Below are positions 25,661-35,109 of a stretch of DNA of 51,558 bases, one piece after another. A program made the translations under genes and the position numbers. Position 1 is the stretch's first letter. The number at the start of each line of letters is the position of its first letter. The notes beneath the pieces are model-generated. The model had not been told where the DNA came from, searched no databases, and worked only from the letters and a program-made list of their open reading frames with translations. This stretch comes from Caedimonas sp. Lineage in GTDB: Bacteria > Pseudomonadota > Alphaproteobacteria > Caedimonadales > Caedimonadaceae. The stretch lies in the NCBI GenBank assembly GCA_016794245.1, contig JAEUKR010000020.1, positions 1 through 51,558 of the forward strand. The letters run 5' to 3'.

Positions 25661-26782
25661 CGCAAGTCCTTTCTTTCCTTCCTTTATATCCCACGCCTCC
25701 TGACCAAAAACCTGATATCGCCAGCCATGCAGCAAAACATGCCGCGGGTTCATTTCCTTGAGCAAAAGAAAATCTTCCAGATCACTGGTTGTCGCAATCA
25801 ACTTTTCAGCAACTTTATGTTCTTCGACTTTTACTTTCAGGAGAACGCGAAGAAGATCCACATGACCCAGCGGCGGTTTTTGTCCACGCTGCGCGAGGTC
25901 CAGTTGTGGACATTCATCCTTGGGCAATGCATTCGCTTTTGCCATAACCTCCAGTACTTTTTGGCCTAACTCTCCTTGTGCTAAAGTTTTAGGGACTCCC
26001 CGAATATCAGCAAGCGCCTGAACAGTGGAAGGGTTACGACAAGCGATCTCGGTCAACAGATCATCGCTGATTAACCGTCTGCGAACGATGTTGCGCGTGA
26101 TGGCTTCCTCCTCCCGAAGGGCGGCAATCGCTTTAAGGCGGGCCAGATAATGAGGTTGAGCATTTTTAAGCTTGAGCTTGAGCCACATCATTTCAGGATC
26201 AAGTTGATACGTCCTGTCAGATTTCAAGATAGCCAGCTCGTCTTCAATCCAGTGTTCACGTTGCTTTTTTGTCAATTCTTCCGAAAGGTGAGAATAAATC
26301 GTCCGTAGATATACGACGTCAGCGCCCGCATAGGCAAGCTGACGATCAGAAAGAGGGCGCTGCATCCAGTTTGAATACTGTTGCGATTTATCCAGCTTTT
26401 TTCCGATGATACTGGCGACAAGCGTTTCATAGCCGACCTGATCGCCATAGCCACACGCCATAGCGGCAATCTGGGTATCAAAAATAGCCTGAGGAACTTC
26501 GCCCATAAGATGATAGAAAATCTCCAGATCCTGCCGCGCGGCATGAAAAACCTTGAGAATACGATCATTTTTCATGAAGGCGAAAAGCGGTTCAAGAGAA
26601 AGGTTGGGACTCAGCGCGTCAATCAGGAGCGTCGTTTGCGATCCCGCGATCTGAACCAGACAAAGACAAGCTCGATAAGTCTCCTCACGCAAGAATTCGG
26701 TATCGATCGTCACAAAAGAATCTGTGGATTCAATCGACTTTAACGCCTCTTGTAAATCCTGGGTTTGAGTCACTAATCTCAT
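25616..26782 (-). CDS. rnd: Ribonuclease D
   Basis: 3'-5' exoribonuclease that trims tRNA and other RNA 3' ends. 388 residues: a DEDD exonuclease domain with TIDTEFLREETYRACLCLVQ (first D and E), FHAARQDLEIFYHL and YAGADVVYLRTIYSHL, then HRDC domains (ALREEEAITRNIVRRRLISD). The C-terminal 15 codons overlap trmB antisense. Divergent from aspS with a repeat A copy between. Confidence 0.94.
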   Translation of the reverse strand: MRLVTQTQDLQEALKSIESTDSFVTIDTEFLREETYRACLCLVQIAGSQTTLLIDALSPNLSLEPLFAFMKNDRILKVFHAARQDLEIFYHLMGEVPQAIFDTQIAAMACGYGDQVGYETLVASIIGKKLDKSQQYSNWMQRPLSDRQLAYAGADVVYLRTIYSHLSEELTKKQREHWIEDELAILKSDRTYQLDPEMMWLKLKLKNAQPHYLARLKAIAALREEEAITRNIVRRRLISDDLLTEIACRNPSTVQALADIRGVPKTLAQGELGQKVLEVMAKANALPKDECPQLDLAQRGQKPPLGHVDLLRVLLKVKVEEHKVAEKLIATTSDLEDFLLLKEMNPRHVLLHGWRYQVFGQEAWDIKEGKKGLALTGKGIKVVEARET

Positions 26783-26861
26783 TAAAAATCCTTTTCTTGT
26801 TCCAAGAAGTGTGAAAGTCTAGCAAATTATCTGGGAAATTGCTATTTTGACGCCACGTGTT

Positions 26862-26996
26862 TATACCCAAAGTATTTCGAATTATGGATTATGGGTAGGC
26901 GGACGAGCGGTGAGTCCCGCGGAGCGTACATAAGACCTCTTGCATGGCCAATCCCGACCGCCCAACACCCCCATCATTTGAAAGACGAAGGGTAGA
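26862..26996 (+). repeat. Repeat A, full-length hybrid copy upstream of aspS
   Basis: Begins TATACCCAAAGTATTTCG, contains GGCGGACGAGCGGTGAGTCC and ends TTTGAAAGACGAAGGGTAG 21 bases before the aspS start. Its centre is unusual: after GCGTACAT the normal GTACGTGAGCAGGACG is replaced by AGACCTCTTGCATGGCC, of which GACCTCTTGCA (26934-26944) is the terminus of the other repeat (B). Confidence 0.88.
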
Positions 26997-27016
26997 GAGA
27001 AAAGGAAAAATCAACA

Positions 27017-28816
27017 ATGCACCCCTATCGTACGCATACGTGCGGCGCACTTAATCTTGCGCATATCAACGAAACAGTCCGACTTTCGGGCTGGATTCAT
27101 CGCAAGCGCGACCACGGCAATGTTTTATTTATTGATCTGCGCGATCACTACGGCATCACGCAATGCGTCGTCGAGACAACAAGTCCCTGTTTTGGAGAAG
27201 CTGAAGCTGCACGTCACGAAAGTGTTGTGATCGTGACAGGGAAAGTCATCCGGCGCAGTCCTGAAACGATCAACGCCAGGATGTCAACAGGGGAAATTGA
27301 ACTTATGGTTGAAGATCTCAAGATCGACTCCCAAGCCGAGCTTCTCCCCCTCCAGGTCAATAGCGAACAGGAATTTCCGGAAGAAACACGCTTGCGCTAT
27401 CGTTTTCTGGATCTACGTCGAGAGAAAATGCATCAAAACATCGTCCTGCGCAGCAACGTTATTTCCTCCATTCGGCGCCGCATGATCAATCAAGGGTTTA
27501 TGGAGTTCCAAACCCCTATTTTGACGGCAAGCTCTCCTGAAGGAGCGCGAGATTATCTGGTGCCCAGCCGAATGCATCCAGGAAAATTTTATGCCCTTCC
27601 CCAAGCCCCGCAAATGTTTAAACAACTGTTGATGATGGCAGGTTTCGATCGTTACTTTCAAATTGCCCCCTGCTTTCGGGATGAGGACGCGCGGGCAGAT
27701 CGTTCACCAGGAGAGTTTTATCAGCTTGACTTTGAAATGTCTTTTGTCACCCAGGAAGATGTGTTTGCCGCGATCGAACCCGTTCTCCACGGTGTATTTG
27801 AAGAGTTTGCCAACGGTCGCGTCGTCAGCCCCGCCCCTTTTTCGCGTATTTCCTATAAGGACGCGATGTTAAGATATGGCTCGGACAAGCCAGATCTTCG
27901 CAATCCTTTGCTTATCTCGGATGTGACGGAAGTTTTTAAAGAGTCGGGTTTTTCCATTTTCGCACAGGCGATCGAAAAAGGCTCGATTGTGCGAGCGATT
28001 CAAGGCGTCGGCGCCGCAACCCAATCGCGTGGTTTTTTTGACAAGCTTAACGAGTGGGCGCGTGCGCAAGGAACGCCTGGACTTGGGTATATCATCCTTG
28101 CCGAAGGTACAGCCAAAGGACCGATTGCCAAATTTATAGACGAAGCCCGCCTTGCCAAACTTAAAGAACTGACAGGGACGAGAGAAGGCGACGCCATATT
28201 CTTTATCTGCGCGCCTAAAGCGCAAGCCGAGAAACTGGCGGGGCTCGCCCGTCAAAAGATCGCGGTTGAGCTTGATATCGTCGAACGCAACTGCTTTAAA
28301 TTTTGTTGGGTCGTTGATTTTCCCATGTTTGAATTTAATGAGGATACGAAAAAGATTGACTTTTCCCATAATCCCTTCTCTATGCCTCAGGGAGGACTTA
28401 AAGCTCTCGAAACCCAGGATCCCCTTGACATTTGCGCTTTTCAATACGATATCGTGTGCAATGGCATCGAGTTAAGCAGTGGGGCGATCCGCAACCATCT
28501 GCCCCAGATCATGTATAAAGCCTTTGAAATAGCGGGATACACGCGCGAAGAGGTCGAAAGCCAATTTTCAGGTCTCCTGAATGCCTTGAAATATGGGGCG
28601 CCTCCTCATGGCGGATCGGCGCCAGGCATTGACCGCATCGTCATGCTTTTGGCGGATGAGCCGAATTTGCGAGAGGTCGTGGCTTTTCCCATGAATCAAC
28701 AAGCGCAAGATCTTATGATGGGCGCCCCCAGTGATGTTATGGCAAAACAACTAAAAGAACTTCACATCAGGCTTGATCTTCCCCCTGAAATGAACGCGCT
28801 TGCTGAGGAAGGCTAG
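27017..28816 (+). CDS. aspS: Aspartyl-tRNA synthetase
   Basis: Class II synthetase of 599 residues. It has an N-terminal OB-fold ([20 protein letters not shown]), motif 1 in [20 protein letters not shown], motif 2 in [20 protein letters not shown], the bacterial GAD insertion domain (residues about 290-410) and motif 3 in [20 protein letters not shown]. Full bacterial length. Whether it also charges tRNA-Asn (non-discriminating) would depend on gatCAB being present, which is outside the window. Confidence 0.96.
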   Translation: MHPYRTHTCGALNLAHINETVRLSGWIHRKRDHGNVLFIDLRDHYGITQCVVETTSPCFGEAEAARHESVVIVTGKVIRRSPETINARMSTGEIELMVEDLKIDSQAELLPLQVNSEQEFPEETRLRYRFLDLRREKMHQNIVLRSNVISSIRRRMINQGFMEFQTPILTASSPEGARDYLVPSRMHPGKFYALPQAPQMFKQLLMMAGFDRYFQIAPCFRDEDARADRSPGEFYQLDFEMSFVTQEDVFAAIEPVLHGVFEEFANGRVVSPAPFSRISYKDAMLRYGSDKPDLRNPLLISDVTEVFKESGFSIFAQAIEKGSIVRAIQGVGAATQSRGFFDKLNEWARAQGTPGLGYIILAEGTAKGPIAKFIDEARLAKLKELTGTREGDAIFFICAPKAQAEKLAGLARQKIAVELDIVERNCFKFCWVVDFPMFEFNEDTKKIDFSHNPFSMPQGGLKALETQDPLDICAFQYDIVCNGIELSSGAIRNHLPQIMYKAFEIAGYTREEVESQFSGLLNALKYGAPPHGGSAPGIDRIVMLLADEPNLREVVAFPMNQQAQDLMMGAPSDVMAKQLKELHIRLDLPPEMNALAEEG

Positions 28817-28875
28817 AGTAAATATAGAAATATGGACCGGTGATTTTAGCTTGCTATCATCAGTTTTTAGCATTA

Positions 28876-29017
28876 GACCTCTTGCAGAACCAGATATGGC
28901 GTGGGGATTTTGAGGCAAAAGCGAACGAGAAGCCGCAGCGTACATGAGGTACGTGAGGATTTCAAGCGAGCTTTTAACGCCAAAAGCATCCGCCAGATAT
29001 AGGTTATGTAAGAGGTC
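28876..29017. mobile_element. Repeat B: 142-bp MITE-like element with TA flanks
   Basis: Ends are imperfect inverted repeats of about 26 bp: GACCTCTTGCAGAACCAGAT at the left and, reading inward from the right, GACCTCTTACATAACCTATA. Both ends are flanked by TA, the target duplication of IS630/Tc1-type transposition. It holds no ORF of note. Internally CGCAGCGTACAT...GTACGTGAG is the same motif as in the centre of repeat A. It sits between the aspS end and the stop codon of the UDG-family gene, which it abuts. Confidence 0.75.
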
Positions 29018-29019
29018 TA

Positions 29020-29637
29020 TTATCGTTGATTTAGAGATGCACCCCTTACGAAAGCCGTCTTTTCTCTCAATTCAGGCAAAAGCTCTGCCTCAAACCAAGG
29101 GTGTCGCTTGAGCCATCCGGTGTTCCTCCAGCTAGGGTGGGGAAGCGGGAAGAACCTAGGCAGATAATCCTTAAAAGCCCGCACCGTATCAGTCAACGAG
29201 GACTTGCAATGCTCTTTCAAATAAAATTTCTGGGCATATCCGCCTACCAGAAGAGTCAATTCAACATTCGGAAAAAAAGGGAGAAGTCGCGGATGCCAAA
29301 AAGGAGCGCATCCTCTGAGAGGGGGTAAATCCGCTCCTGCCGCATTTCTGCCCGGAAAACATAGCCCCACAGGAATTAAAGCGATTCTTGTTTCGTCGTA
29401 GAATTCATCGCGATTGATTCCAAGCCATGCTCTCAGGCGATCTCCACTGGGATCATTAAATGAAAGCCCTGTCTCATGGACTTTAAGCCCCGGCGCCTGT
29501 CCTACGATCAAAAGCCTGGCTGAAGGCAACCCTCGAATAACGGGGCGAGGTTGATGAGGCAAGCAATCCTCGCATCGGTGACACTCGCGCACCTCACTTA
29601 TTATGCGATCAAATAAAGAATCGTTCATTAAACCCAT
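29020..29637 (-). CDS. Uracil-DNA glycosylase superfamily protein
   Basis: 205-residue member of the UDG superfamily resembling families 4/5. Motif A is in LLIVGQAPGLKVHETGLSFN with DPSGDRLRAWLG, and motif B is in FPLPHPSWRNTGWLKRHPWF. A CxxC pair at the start (CHRCEDCLPHQPRP) precedes it. The proteobacterial subgroup is common but little characterised, so base specificity is not claimed. The stop codon TAA at 29020-29022 lies immediately next to repeat B. Convergent with aspS. The ATG at codon 4 is an alternative start. Confidence 0.85.
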   Translation of the reverse strand: MGLMNDSLFDRIISEVRECHRCEDCLPHQPRPVIRGLPSARLLIVGQAPGLKVHETGLSFNDPSGDRLRAWLGINRDEFYDETRIALIPVGLCFPGRNAAGADLPPLRGCAPFWHPRLLPFFPNVELTLLVGGYAQKFYLKEHCKSSLTDTVRAFKDYLPRFFPLPHPSWRNTGWLKRHPWFEAELLPELREKTAFVRGASLNQR

Positions 29638-29722
29638 CAGAAGTCTATACCCTTCCTCTTTCGGCTGATGTTGGCTTTGAGTGTTTTGACTTCAGCGCCG
29701 AAATGATGGATCGAGGGACTGT

Positions 29723-31219
29723 TTATATCCTTCTCCAGGAAATCACAAGAATCGCAAAACCACAAATAGTTCCCGCAATCATAGTCGCGGAAAAGCCACG
29801 CAGAAAGGCATGATCCAGCAAGGACGTCAAGGCAGGGATCATTGTCGCCGGAAACGCGATAAGCTGGTCTGCGCCGTGATCAATGTGGGCAATCAGTCCC
29901 TTCAAAATATCTTTTTGAACCTCGGTAAGCGAAAAACTCAAGTGCGGCATAAGCGTTTCCAGTTTTATCTTCCCCATGATGACACAAAGGCTTGTATTGA
30001 AAACGACGCTCGACGTATTTCCCAACATAACCGCCATCGTGAAAGCGGCAGATCCATAACTTACATCCTGAGGCGCCAAGACTCTCAGCGCAAGGGTGTT
30101 AAGAGCCGGATACATCAAGCCACATCCCATGCCATTCATCCCAAGGGCTATAAGAACATAAAACAAAGGTGTTTCCTGAGTGAAAAAGATCATGAGCGCG
30201 GTTGAAAAAAACATCAGGACAGTCCCCGCAATCACGGGAATATGCCCCGGAAAACGGTCTGTCAGTTTTCCGCCGATGGGTGAGAAAATCCCTAGAGGCA
30301 CAGACATAGCCAGGAAAATAAACCCTGCCGTCGAACTTGAGAATTGAAGCGTATTTTGCAAGTAAATTCCGATCATGACAAGGACATCAGCAAAAATGAC
30401 GCTTGCCAGAAAAGCGGCGCCAATGATTCTCACAAAGGTTTTATGCTTAACGAGACGATCAGGCAGTGTCTGCCAAGGACTTTTGGCATTCCAGCGCCAG
30501 AAAAAAATCAGCAACAGCCCACTCGCCAAAGCGCTTGCTGCAAAAGGCATAGAAAATACGGAATGCTCCTCTATCTGATTCAAAGAATAGATGAGAAGGC
30601 TGATGCCTGCGGCAAGGCTAAACGCGCCCACCCAGTCAATTTTTTCGTGAGCCGCAATCGGGTTATCTTTGGGGATAGAATACAACCCAATCAGATAAGA
30701 CAGGATTCCCAGGGGAATATTCAGCCAAAAAATCCAGCGCCAGTTTAAATAATCCAGAATCAAGCCGGAAATCGTGGGGCCTACGGCGAGACCAAGACTG
30801 CCCACCGCCGAGATAATGCCCAAAGCTATTCCTTTCCTGTTGTCTGGCATGATCGAAAAAATGATGCTGTAGCAAGGAGTGCTGAAGACAGCCGCGCCCA
30901 CCCCTTGAACAATCCGTCCAAAGATCAAAACATCAATATTTCCGCTTATTCCTGCGACAGCAGACCCCAGAAGAAAAAGGAACAAGCCGACAAAAAGCGT
31001 TGTGCGCTGACCATAGATGTTCCCAAATCTTCCTGCCGGGAGAATTAAGGCTCCCCATACCAAAACATATGAACTCAAAACCCACTGAACAAAACCCAGG
31101 GCGACGTCTGTTTCTTCAGAAATTGTTTTTAAGGCAAGATTGACCGCGGAATATTCGATATCCAGCAAAAAAATCAGCACGCAAATTGAAAGCAGCGCCA
31201 TCACTGAACGGCCATTCAT
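29723..31219 (-). CDS. MFS transporter, DHA2 (14-helix drug:H+ antiporter) family
   Basis: 498 residues with about 14 predicted membrane segments. It shows the family phrases DIEYSAVNLALKTISEE, VQWVLSSYVLVWGALILPAG, the loop motif GRFGNIYGQRTTLFVGLFLF and motif C-like GSLGLAVGPTISGLILDYLN with WRWIFWLNIPLGIL. Inner membrane. The DHA2 family exports drugs and other amphiphiles, but the natural substrate cannot be read from sequence. No adjacent TetR-type regulator or membrane-fusion gene is present. The 209 bases upstream show no repeat A copy. Confidence 0.9.
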   Translation of the reverse strand: MNGRSVMALLSICVLIFLLDIEYSAVNLALKTISEETDVALGFVQWVLSSYVLVWGALILPAGRFGNIYGQRTTLFVGLFLFLLGSAVAGISGNIDVLIFGRIVQGVGAAVFSTPCYSIIFSIMPDNRKGIALGIISAVGSLGLAVGPTISGLILDYLNWRWIFWLNIPLGILSYLIGLYSIPKDNPIAAHEKIDWVGAFSLAAGISLLIYSLNQIEEHSVFSMPFAASALASGLLLIFFWRWNAKSPWQTLPDRLVKHKTFVRIIGAAFLASVIFADVLVMIGIYLQNTLQFSSSTAGFIFLAMSVPLGIFSPIGGKLTDRFPGHIPVIAGTVLMFFSTALMIFFTQETPLFYVLIALGMNGMGCGLMYPALNTLALRVLAPQDVSYGSAAFTMAVMLGNTSSVVFNTSLCVIMGKIKLETLMPHLSFSLTEVQKDILKGLIAHIDHGADQLIAFPATMIPALTSLLDHAFLRGFSATMIAGTICGFAILVISWRRI

Positions 31220-31428
31220 CTTTATTTCCCCAGATTGGTTTTACTCAACAGAAGGGCGTTTTGCGCACCTCACAGGCCAAGTTTGGATTATATTGGAATC
31301 AGAATTTGTTACAATATCAGCCACTATTTCAGTTGAAGGATCCAAAGTCAATCACTTTAACTTTAGAATAAACCCTTTGTCTAAGCCAATGTCACGCGGA
31401 GATTTTTATATCCTTTAGATTCAGGTTG

Positions 31429-34400
31429 TCAAAGAAGTCCATGCTTTTTTACCCACAGGGAAGTCAACTCTTCAGAAGCCTTGTTATGACGCAACCGTCC
31501 AGAGAGACAAGAAAAATCCACCCCATCCATGGGCTGATCCTGATTCATGCAAGAAAATACCATCGTCTCTTTTCCCGTATGAGGATCTACATGACGCTGT
31601 AAGCATTGACCACACATCCCTTTCATCATACATTGCATCGGAGAATTCACGCTGCAAATCGCCTGATGACAAGGATTCAGATAGGGCTTCAAGGAACCGT
31701 GGCGGGCTTTCTGGACAGCCGCCATCATTCGATCAGAGCCAATCACAAACATGCGATCCACGGATGCGAGGTCTATATTCCCCGTCTGGACAAAGTGAAC
31801 CAAAGCTTGCACGACATTCCCCCGAAAGCCCAGATCCTGGGGACGACGCGCTTCAATGACGGGATCATTTTCCCAACACCATATGATTCGATCCGAAGCG
31901 CACTCGATGCGTTCGCGATAGAACAGGCAATCTCCCGAAACATAGCCCGCCACATAAAGAACCTGATTTTGATTCTTCTTCAAAGCCTCGCCAATCGAAA
32001 ACAGCACCGCGTTCCCCAGTCCGCCCCCGATCAACAGAACGGTTTCGCCGCGGGGAATTTCCGTCGGTTTTCCCGTAGGTCCCATGAGAGATATTTTTTC
32101 TCCTTCCCGGAGGGATGCACAAAGAGAAGAAGAGACGCCCGTTTCAAGAACAATAAGGGAAAGCAACCCCTGCTTCGGATCGGCCCAGGCTCCGGTGAGC
32201 GCCAGACTCTCCATGAGCAGCGTCATTTCCGGCGTTTTTCGAGCGGTCGCTTCAAAATTTTGCAGCCGAAAAAACTGTCCGGGCTGAAAGGCGCGTGCCG
32301 CCGCAGGCGCGTGCACGACAACTTCTATTACACGAGGGACGAGGGCGCAGACCCGTACAACCGATGCATCAAGATCCTTGAGAAACGCAGAAAGATCTCT
32401 GGCGCCAGGTTTGCGTTGACGCAGTTGTTTTGTGATTTCAGGAGCGCCTTTTTTGGCGCTCGCCATTGCCTTGACGACACTCCCGGAAAATTGGGGATGA
32501 AGATCGCCAAAAACGCTGATCCCCCGATGCGCGTCATCTTTAAAAATGAAAAAGGAAGGGGATCCATCCTCAGACGGGGGCAAGAATTTGAAATATCCTT
32601 TTTCGAGACTGAAGCAGGAGAAATCTTCAGAGGACGAATCCTCATCGGCAGAGCGCCCATAAGGCGATGTCCCGGTGGCAACCAGAATTGTGCGAGCCGG
32701 CAGGATTTCCTCCTGTTCTCCGCGGCGCACTTTAAGCCCCGCCGCATGGCCATGTTCATCGAGCATCACTTCAAGGGGCGTCGCGTTTTCAAGAAACTTG
32801 ACTCCTTGATTCAAGGCGCCTCTCACTTCTTCATGATTCAGACGATAGGCAGGGGATTCCTGCAAACTTTTGCGATACACAATCGTGACGTCGTCATGGG
32901 ACTTGTCTTTGACATTCTGGCCGCCCTGAACATAATGGGCAACGTTTCCAGACTTTATCAGAGCTTCCCTTTCCTCCTCATGAAGAGCATGAAAACGATC
33001 GGAAAATTTCTTCATGTGCCGAGGATAACAGGCCAAAGCTTCGGTAGCGGCGTCGATAGCGGTCAGCCCGCCCCCAACGACAAGGATCGGTCCTTCAAGA
33101 TCAAAAGCGGCAATCGAGGTCTCTTTATAAACTCCCTGAAGGTGAAGAGCCATCAGGAAATCAGAGGCAAAATACACGCCGGGAGCAAGGCTGTTTTTAA
33201 CGGGCAGACCTTTAGGTCGTCCTGCGCCCATACACAAGGCGATATGATCAAAGCCGGCGTCAAAAGCGGAACGTGCCGTGACTTGACTGCCAAACCGAAC
33301 GCTTCCCTTAAGGCTGAATCCTTGCCGCCTTTCCAGAAGCAACCTCACCAAGGTTAAATGATTCTTGTCCCATCGGCTGGTAATGCCATATTCGGTAACA
33401 CCCCCAAATCCGCCGATAGGGCGCTCTTCCAAAGAGAAGAAAATCTCTTTGATGGAACGAATGGGACGCAGGAGCGGCATTCCCAAAGAGCTTGATAAAG
33501 ATTCTGATAGAGGCTTTGATTTTGATAAAGATAAAGGTTCGATTTTAAGGCCGTCAATGGCGACCACCTCATGTCCTTCATTCAGCAGATAATGAGCCAA
33601 CGTAAATCCAGCAGGCCCTTGCCCCACGATCAAGACCCGATACCCTGAAGCAGACTTGGGCCAAGCGTGTCGCAGATTTAAGGGATTCCAGCGCGTGAGC
33701 AGACTATAGATTTCAAATCCCCACGGCAGGTCAAGCACATCTTTCAAAACGCGGGATTCGATCGCGGGAATGTTCACAGGCTCCTGTTTTTGGAAAATGC
33801 AGGATTTGCTGCAATCATTGCAAATGCGATGTCCCGTTCCGGCGACCATAGGGTTGTCGAGGGTGACGACAGCCAGCGCCGCGATGATCCGTCCTTTCGT
33901 ATACAACAGATTCATCTCGGAAATCTTCTGATCCAGCGGACAGCCCGCCAACGTTATCCCCAGAGGATTGTGCTGAAAATCTGTCGCCACCGCGCCAGCC
34001 ACAGCAGTTGCAGCTCTAGCCTCCCCAATCGCCGCAGCCCTCACGGCAGTATCTTCAGCAACGCTTTTGGCAGCGTCCCTGACCTCGATCTTGACCTTGA
34101 CCGCCAATCCCCTGGAACACGAATCTTTTTCCTGAAAATGACAGTGTAGACAGTAATTCGCCTCACAAAGACTATACGCCTGAGAGGGACAAGGATCCAG
34201 AAGGTTAAAACCCGATCGCGTCACGCGCGTTTCCGAAGGCCCTTCCATCACGTCACTTTCAAGCTTATGCGGAACCAGATTCATAAAATCCAGTTTTTGC
34301 GGAATGCGAAAAAGAAGACTGTCACGATGTTTTCGCTGTCCTTCAATAGTATAAATAGCCCAAGCCGCATAGTGAACGGCAGCGACAATCTGTTCCGCAT

Positions 34401-34854
34401 AGATTTCTTCATGTTCAAGCCATGAGAGAACTTGTCGCGCAAAAGCCCTTTCATCGTTCACCTCTCCCAAGCGCTGCTGGAGCGCCAGAGGATCAAAAGC
34501 CTGACATTCCGAAGGCGTATAGCGATGCGCAACGCGCTTCTGGATAAATTGTTTACGACATTGAGAGAGAATAGACTCTTGCGCCAATTTCTCTTGCAGA
34601 CGAGCGATGCTCTCATCAAGCGAAAAGATTTTGACGATAAATTGTTCGATCCAGGGAGCGAGATGAACCAGAAAAGCGCTGAGCGCCTTTCCCTGAAGCT
34701 TTTCAGAAGCAGCCCTGAAAGTGAGCAGAGCGTGATAGAGATCCGTTTCATGCTGCAAGAGAAAATCGAGGAAATCCTTGTCCAGCCTCATAAGACCTTC
34801 GACCGTATAAAGGTCTTCAAACGTCAGGCCATTCGTCAAGGAGAATTCAGTCAT
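31429..34854 (-). CDS. Large fused oxidoreductase: N-terminal helical/Fe-S part, GltD-like FAD domain, PyrK/FNR-like reductase domain
   Basis: 1141 residues from the ATG at 34854 (MTEFSLTNGLTFEDLYTVEG). The first ~220 residues are helical and unassigned. Cysteine clusters follow at about 222-246 (CPSQAYSLCEANYCLHCHFQ) and 345-355 (HRICNDCSKSCIFQ), as in GltD Fe-S regions. The FAD site GQGPAGFTLAHYLLNEGHEV is at about 411, and a second Rossmann motif is in ILVVGGGLTAIDAATEALAC. The last third resembles ferredoxin-NADP reductase/PyrK: RAFQPGQFFRLQNF, then VLLIGGGLGNAVLFSIGEAL and a terminal [2Fe-2S] set (CMMKGMCGQCLQRH). Probably an NAD(P)H-linked electron-transfer flavoprotein. No GltB subunit adjoins it. 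An Ala-rich stretch (residues ~260-292) and a Ser/Leu/Lys-rich stretch (residues ~440-457) are low-complexity insertions. The frame extends upstream to 34983 through repeat A DNA. Confidence 0.85.
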   Translation of the reverse strand: MTEFSLTNGLTFEDLYTVEGLMRLDKDFLDFLLQHETDLYHALLTFRAASEKLQGKALSAFLVHLAPWIEQFIVKIFSLDESIARLQEKLAQESILSQCRKQFIQKRVAHRYTPSECQAFDPLALQQRLGEVNDERAFARQVLSWLEHEEIYAEQIVAAVHYAAWAIYTIEGQRKHRDSLLFRIPQKLDFMNLVPHKLESDVMEGPSETRVTRSGFNLLDPCPSQAYSLCEANYCLHCHFQEKDSCSRGLAVKVKIEVRDAAKSVAEDTAVRAAAIGEARAATAVAGAVATDFQHNPLGITLAGCPLDQKISEMNLLYTKGRIIAALAVVTLDNPMVAGTGHRICNDCSKSCIFQKQEPVNIPAIESRVLKDVLDLPWGFEIYSLLTRWNPLNLRHAWPKSASGYRVLIVGQGPAGFTLAHYLLNEGHEVVAIDGLKIEPLSLSKSKPLSESLSSSLGMPLLRPIRSIKEIFFSLEERPIGGFGGVTEYGITSRWDKNHLTLVRLLLERRQGFSLKGSVRFGSQVTARSAFDAGFDHIALCMGAGRPKGLPVKNSLAPGVYFASDFLMALHLQGVYKETSIAAFDLEGPILVVGGGLTAIDAATEALACYPRHMKKFSDRFHALHEEEREALIKSGNVAHYVQGGQNVKDKSHDDVTIVYRKSLQESPAYRLNHEEVRGALNQGVKFLENATPLEVMLDEHGHAAGLKVRRGEQEEILPARTILVATGTSPYGRSADEDSSSEDFSCFSLEKGYFKFLPPSEDGSPSFFIFKDDAHRGISVFGDLHPQFSGSVVKAMASAKKGAPEITKQLRQRKPGARDLSAFLKDLDASVVRVCALVPRVIEVVVHAPAAARAFQPGQFFRLQNFEATARKTPEMTLLMESLALTGAWADPKQGLLSLIVLETGVSSSLCASLREGEKISLMGPTGKPTEIPRGETVLLIGGGLGNAVLFSIGEALKKNQNQVLYVAGYVSGDCLFYRERIECASDRIIWCWENDPVIEARRPQDLGFRGNVVQALVHFVQTGNIDLASVDRMFVIGSDRMMAAVQKARHGSLKPYLNPCHQAICSVNSPMQCMMKGMCGQCLQRHVDPHTGKETMVFSCMNQDQPMDGVDFSCLSGRLRHNKASEELTSLWVKKHGLL

Positions 34855-34874
34855 AATTACGGCTATAATGTCAC

Positions 34875-35008
34875 TATACCCGAAGGATTTCAAGAGGTGG
34901 ACAAGCAGACGAGCGGTGAGTCCCGCGCGGCGCACGAATAAGGACGCAAGCAGGACGAATCCGTCGGCACCCAACATCCCCACTGCTTGAAAGATGAAGG
35001 AGATATAG
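34875..35008 (+). repeat. Repeat A, full copy between the fused oxidoreductase and pgk
   Basis: Runs from TATACCCGAAGGATTTCAAG through GACGAGCGGTGAGTCCCGCG and GCAAGCAGGACGAATCC to GCTTGAAAGATGAAGGAGAT. Lies in a divergent gap and points to pgk. The opposite strand keeps the oxidoreductase frame open, giving it a 43-codon repeat-encoded extension. Confidence 0.88.
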
Positions 35009-35109
35009 TCAACTTCTTTTCAAAGTGCTAGAACGGGTTCAAAATCTGATAAACTGTATATCCTTAGTCTTTTAAAATTCTTTGGGTACAAGATAGCATG
35101 AGGAAAAAG

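Noticed and set aside
31220-31428. Small frames (31140-31418, 31186-31371) upstream of the MFS gene
   Set aside because: They overlap the MFS start antisense, have no ribosome site and no family resemblance; the gap shows nothing else recognisable.
31606-33357. 583-codon open frame on the plus strand inside the fused oxidoreductase gene
   Set aside because: It lies wholly antisense to a protein with clear FAD, NAD and Fe-S motifs; its translation is basic and shows no family pattern. The long frame follows from codon bias of the real gene.
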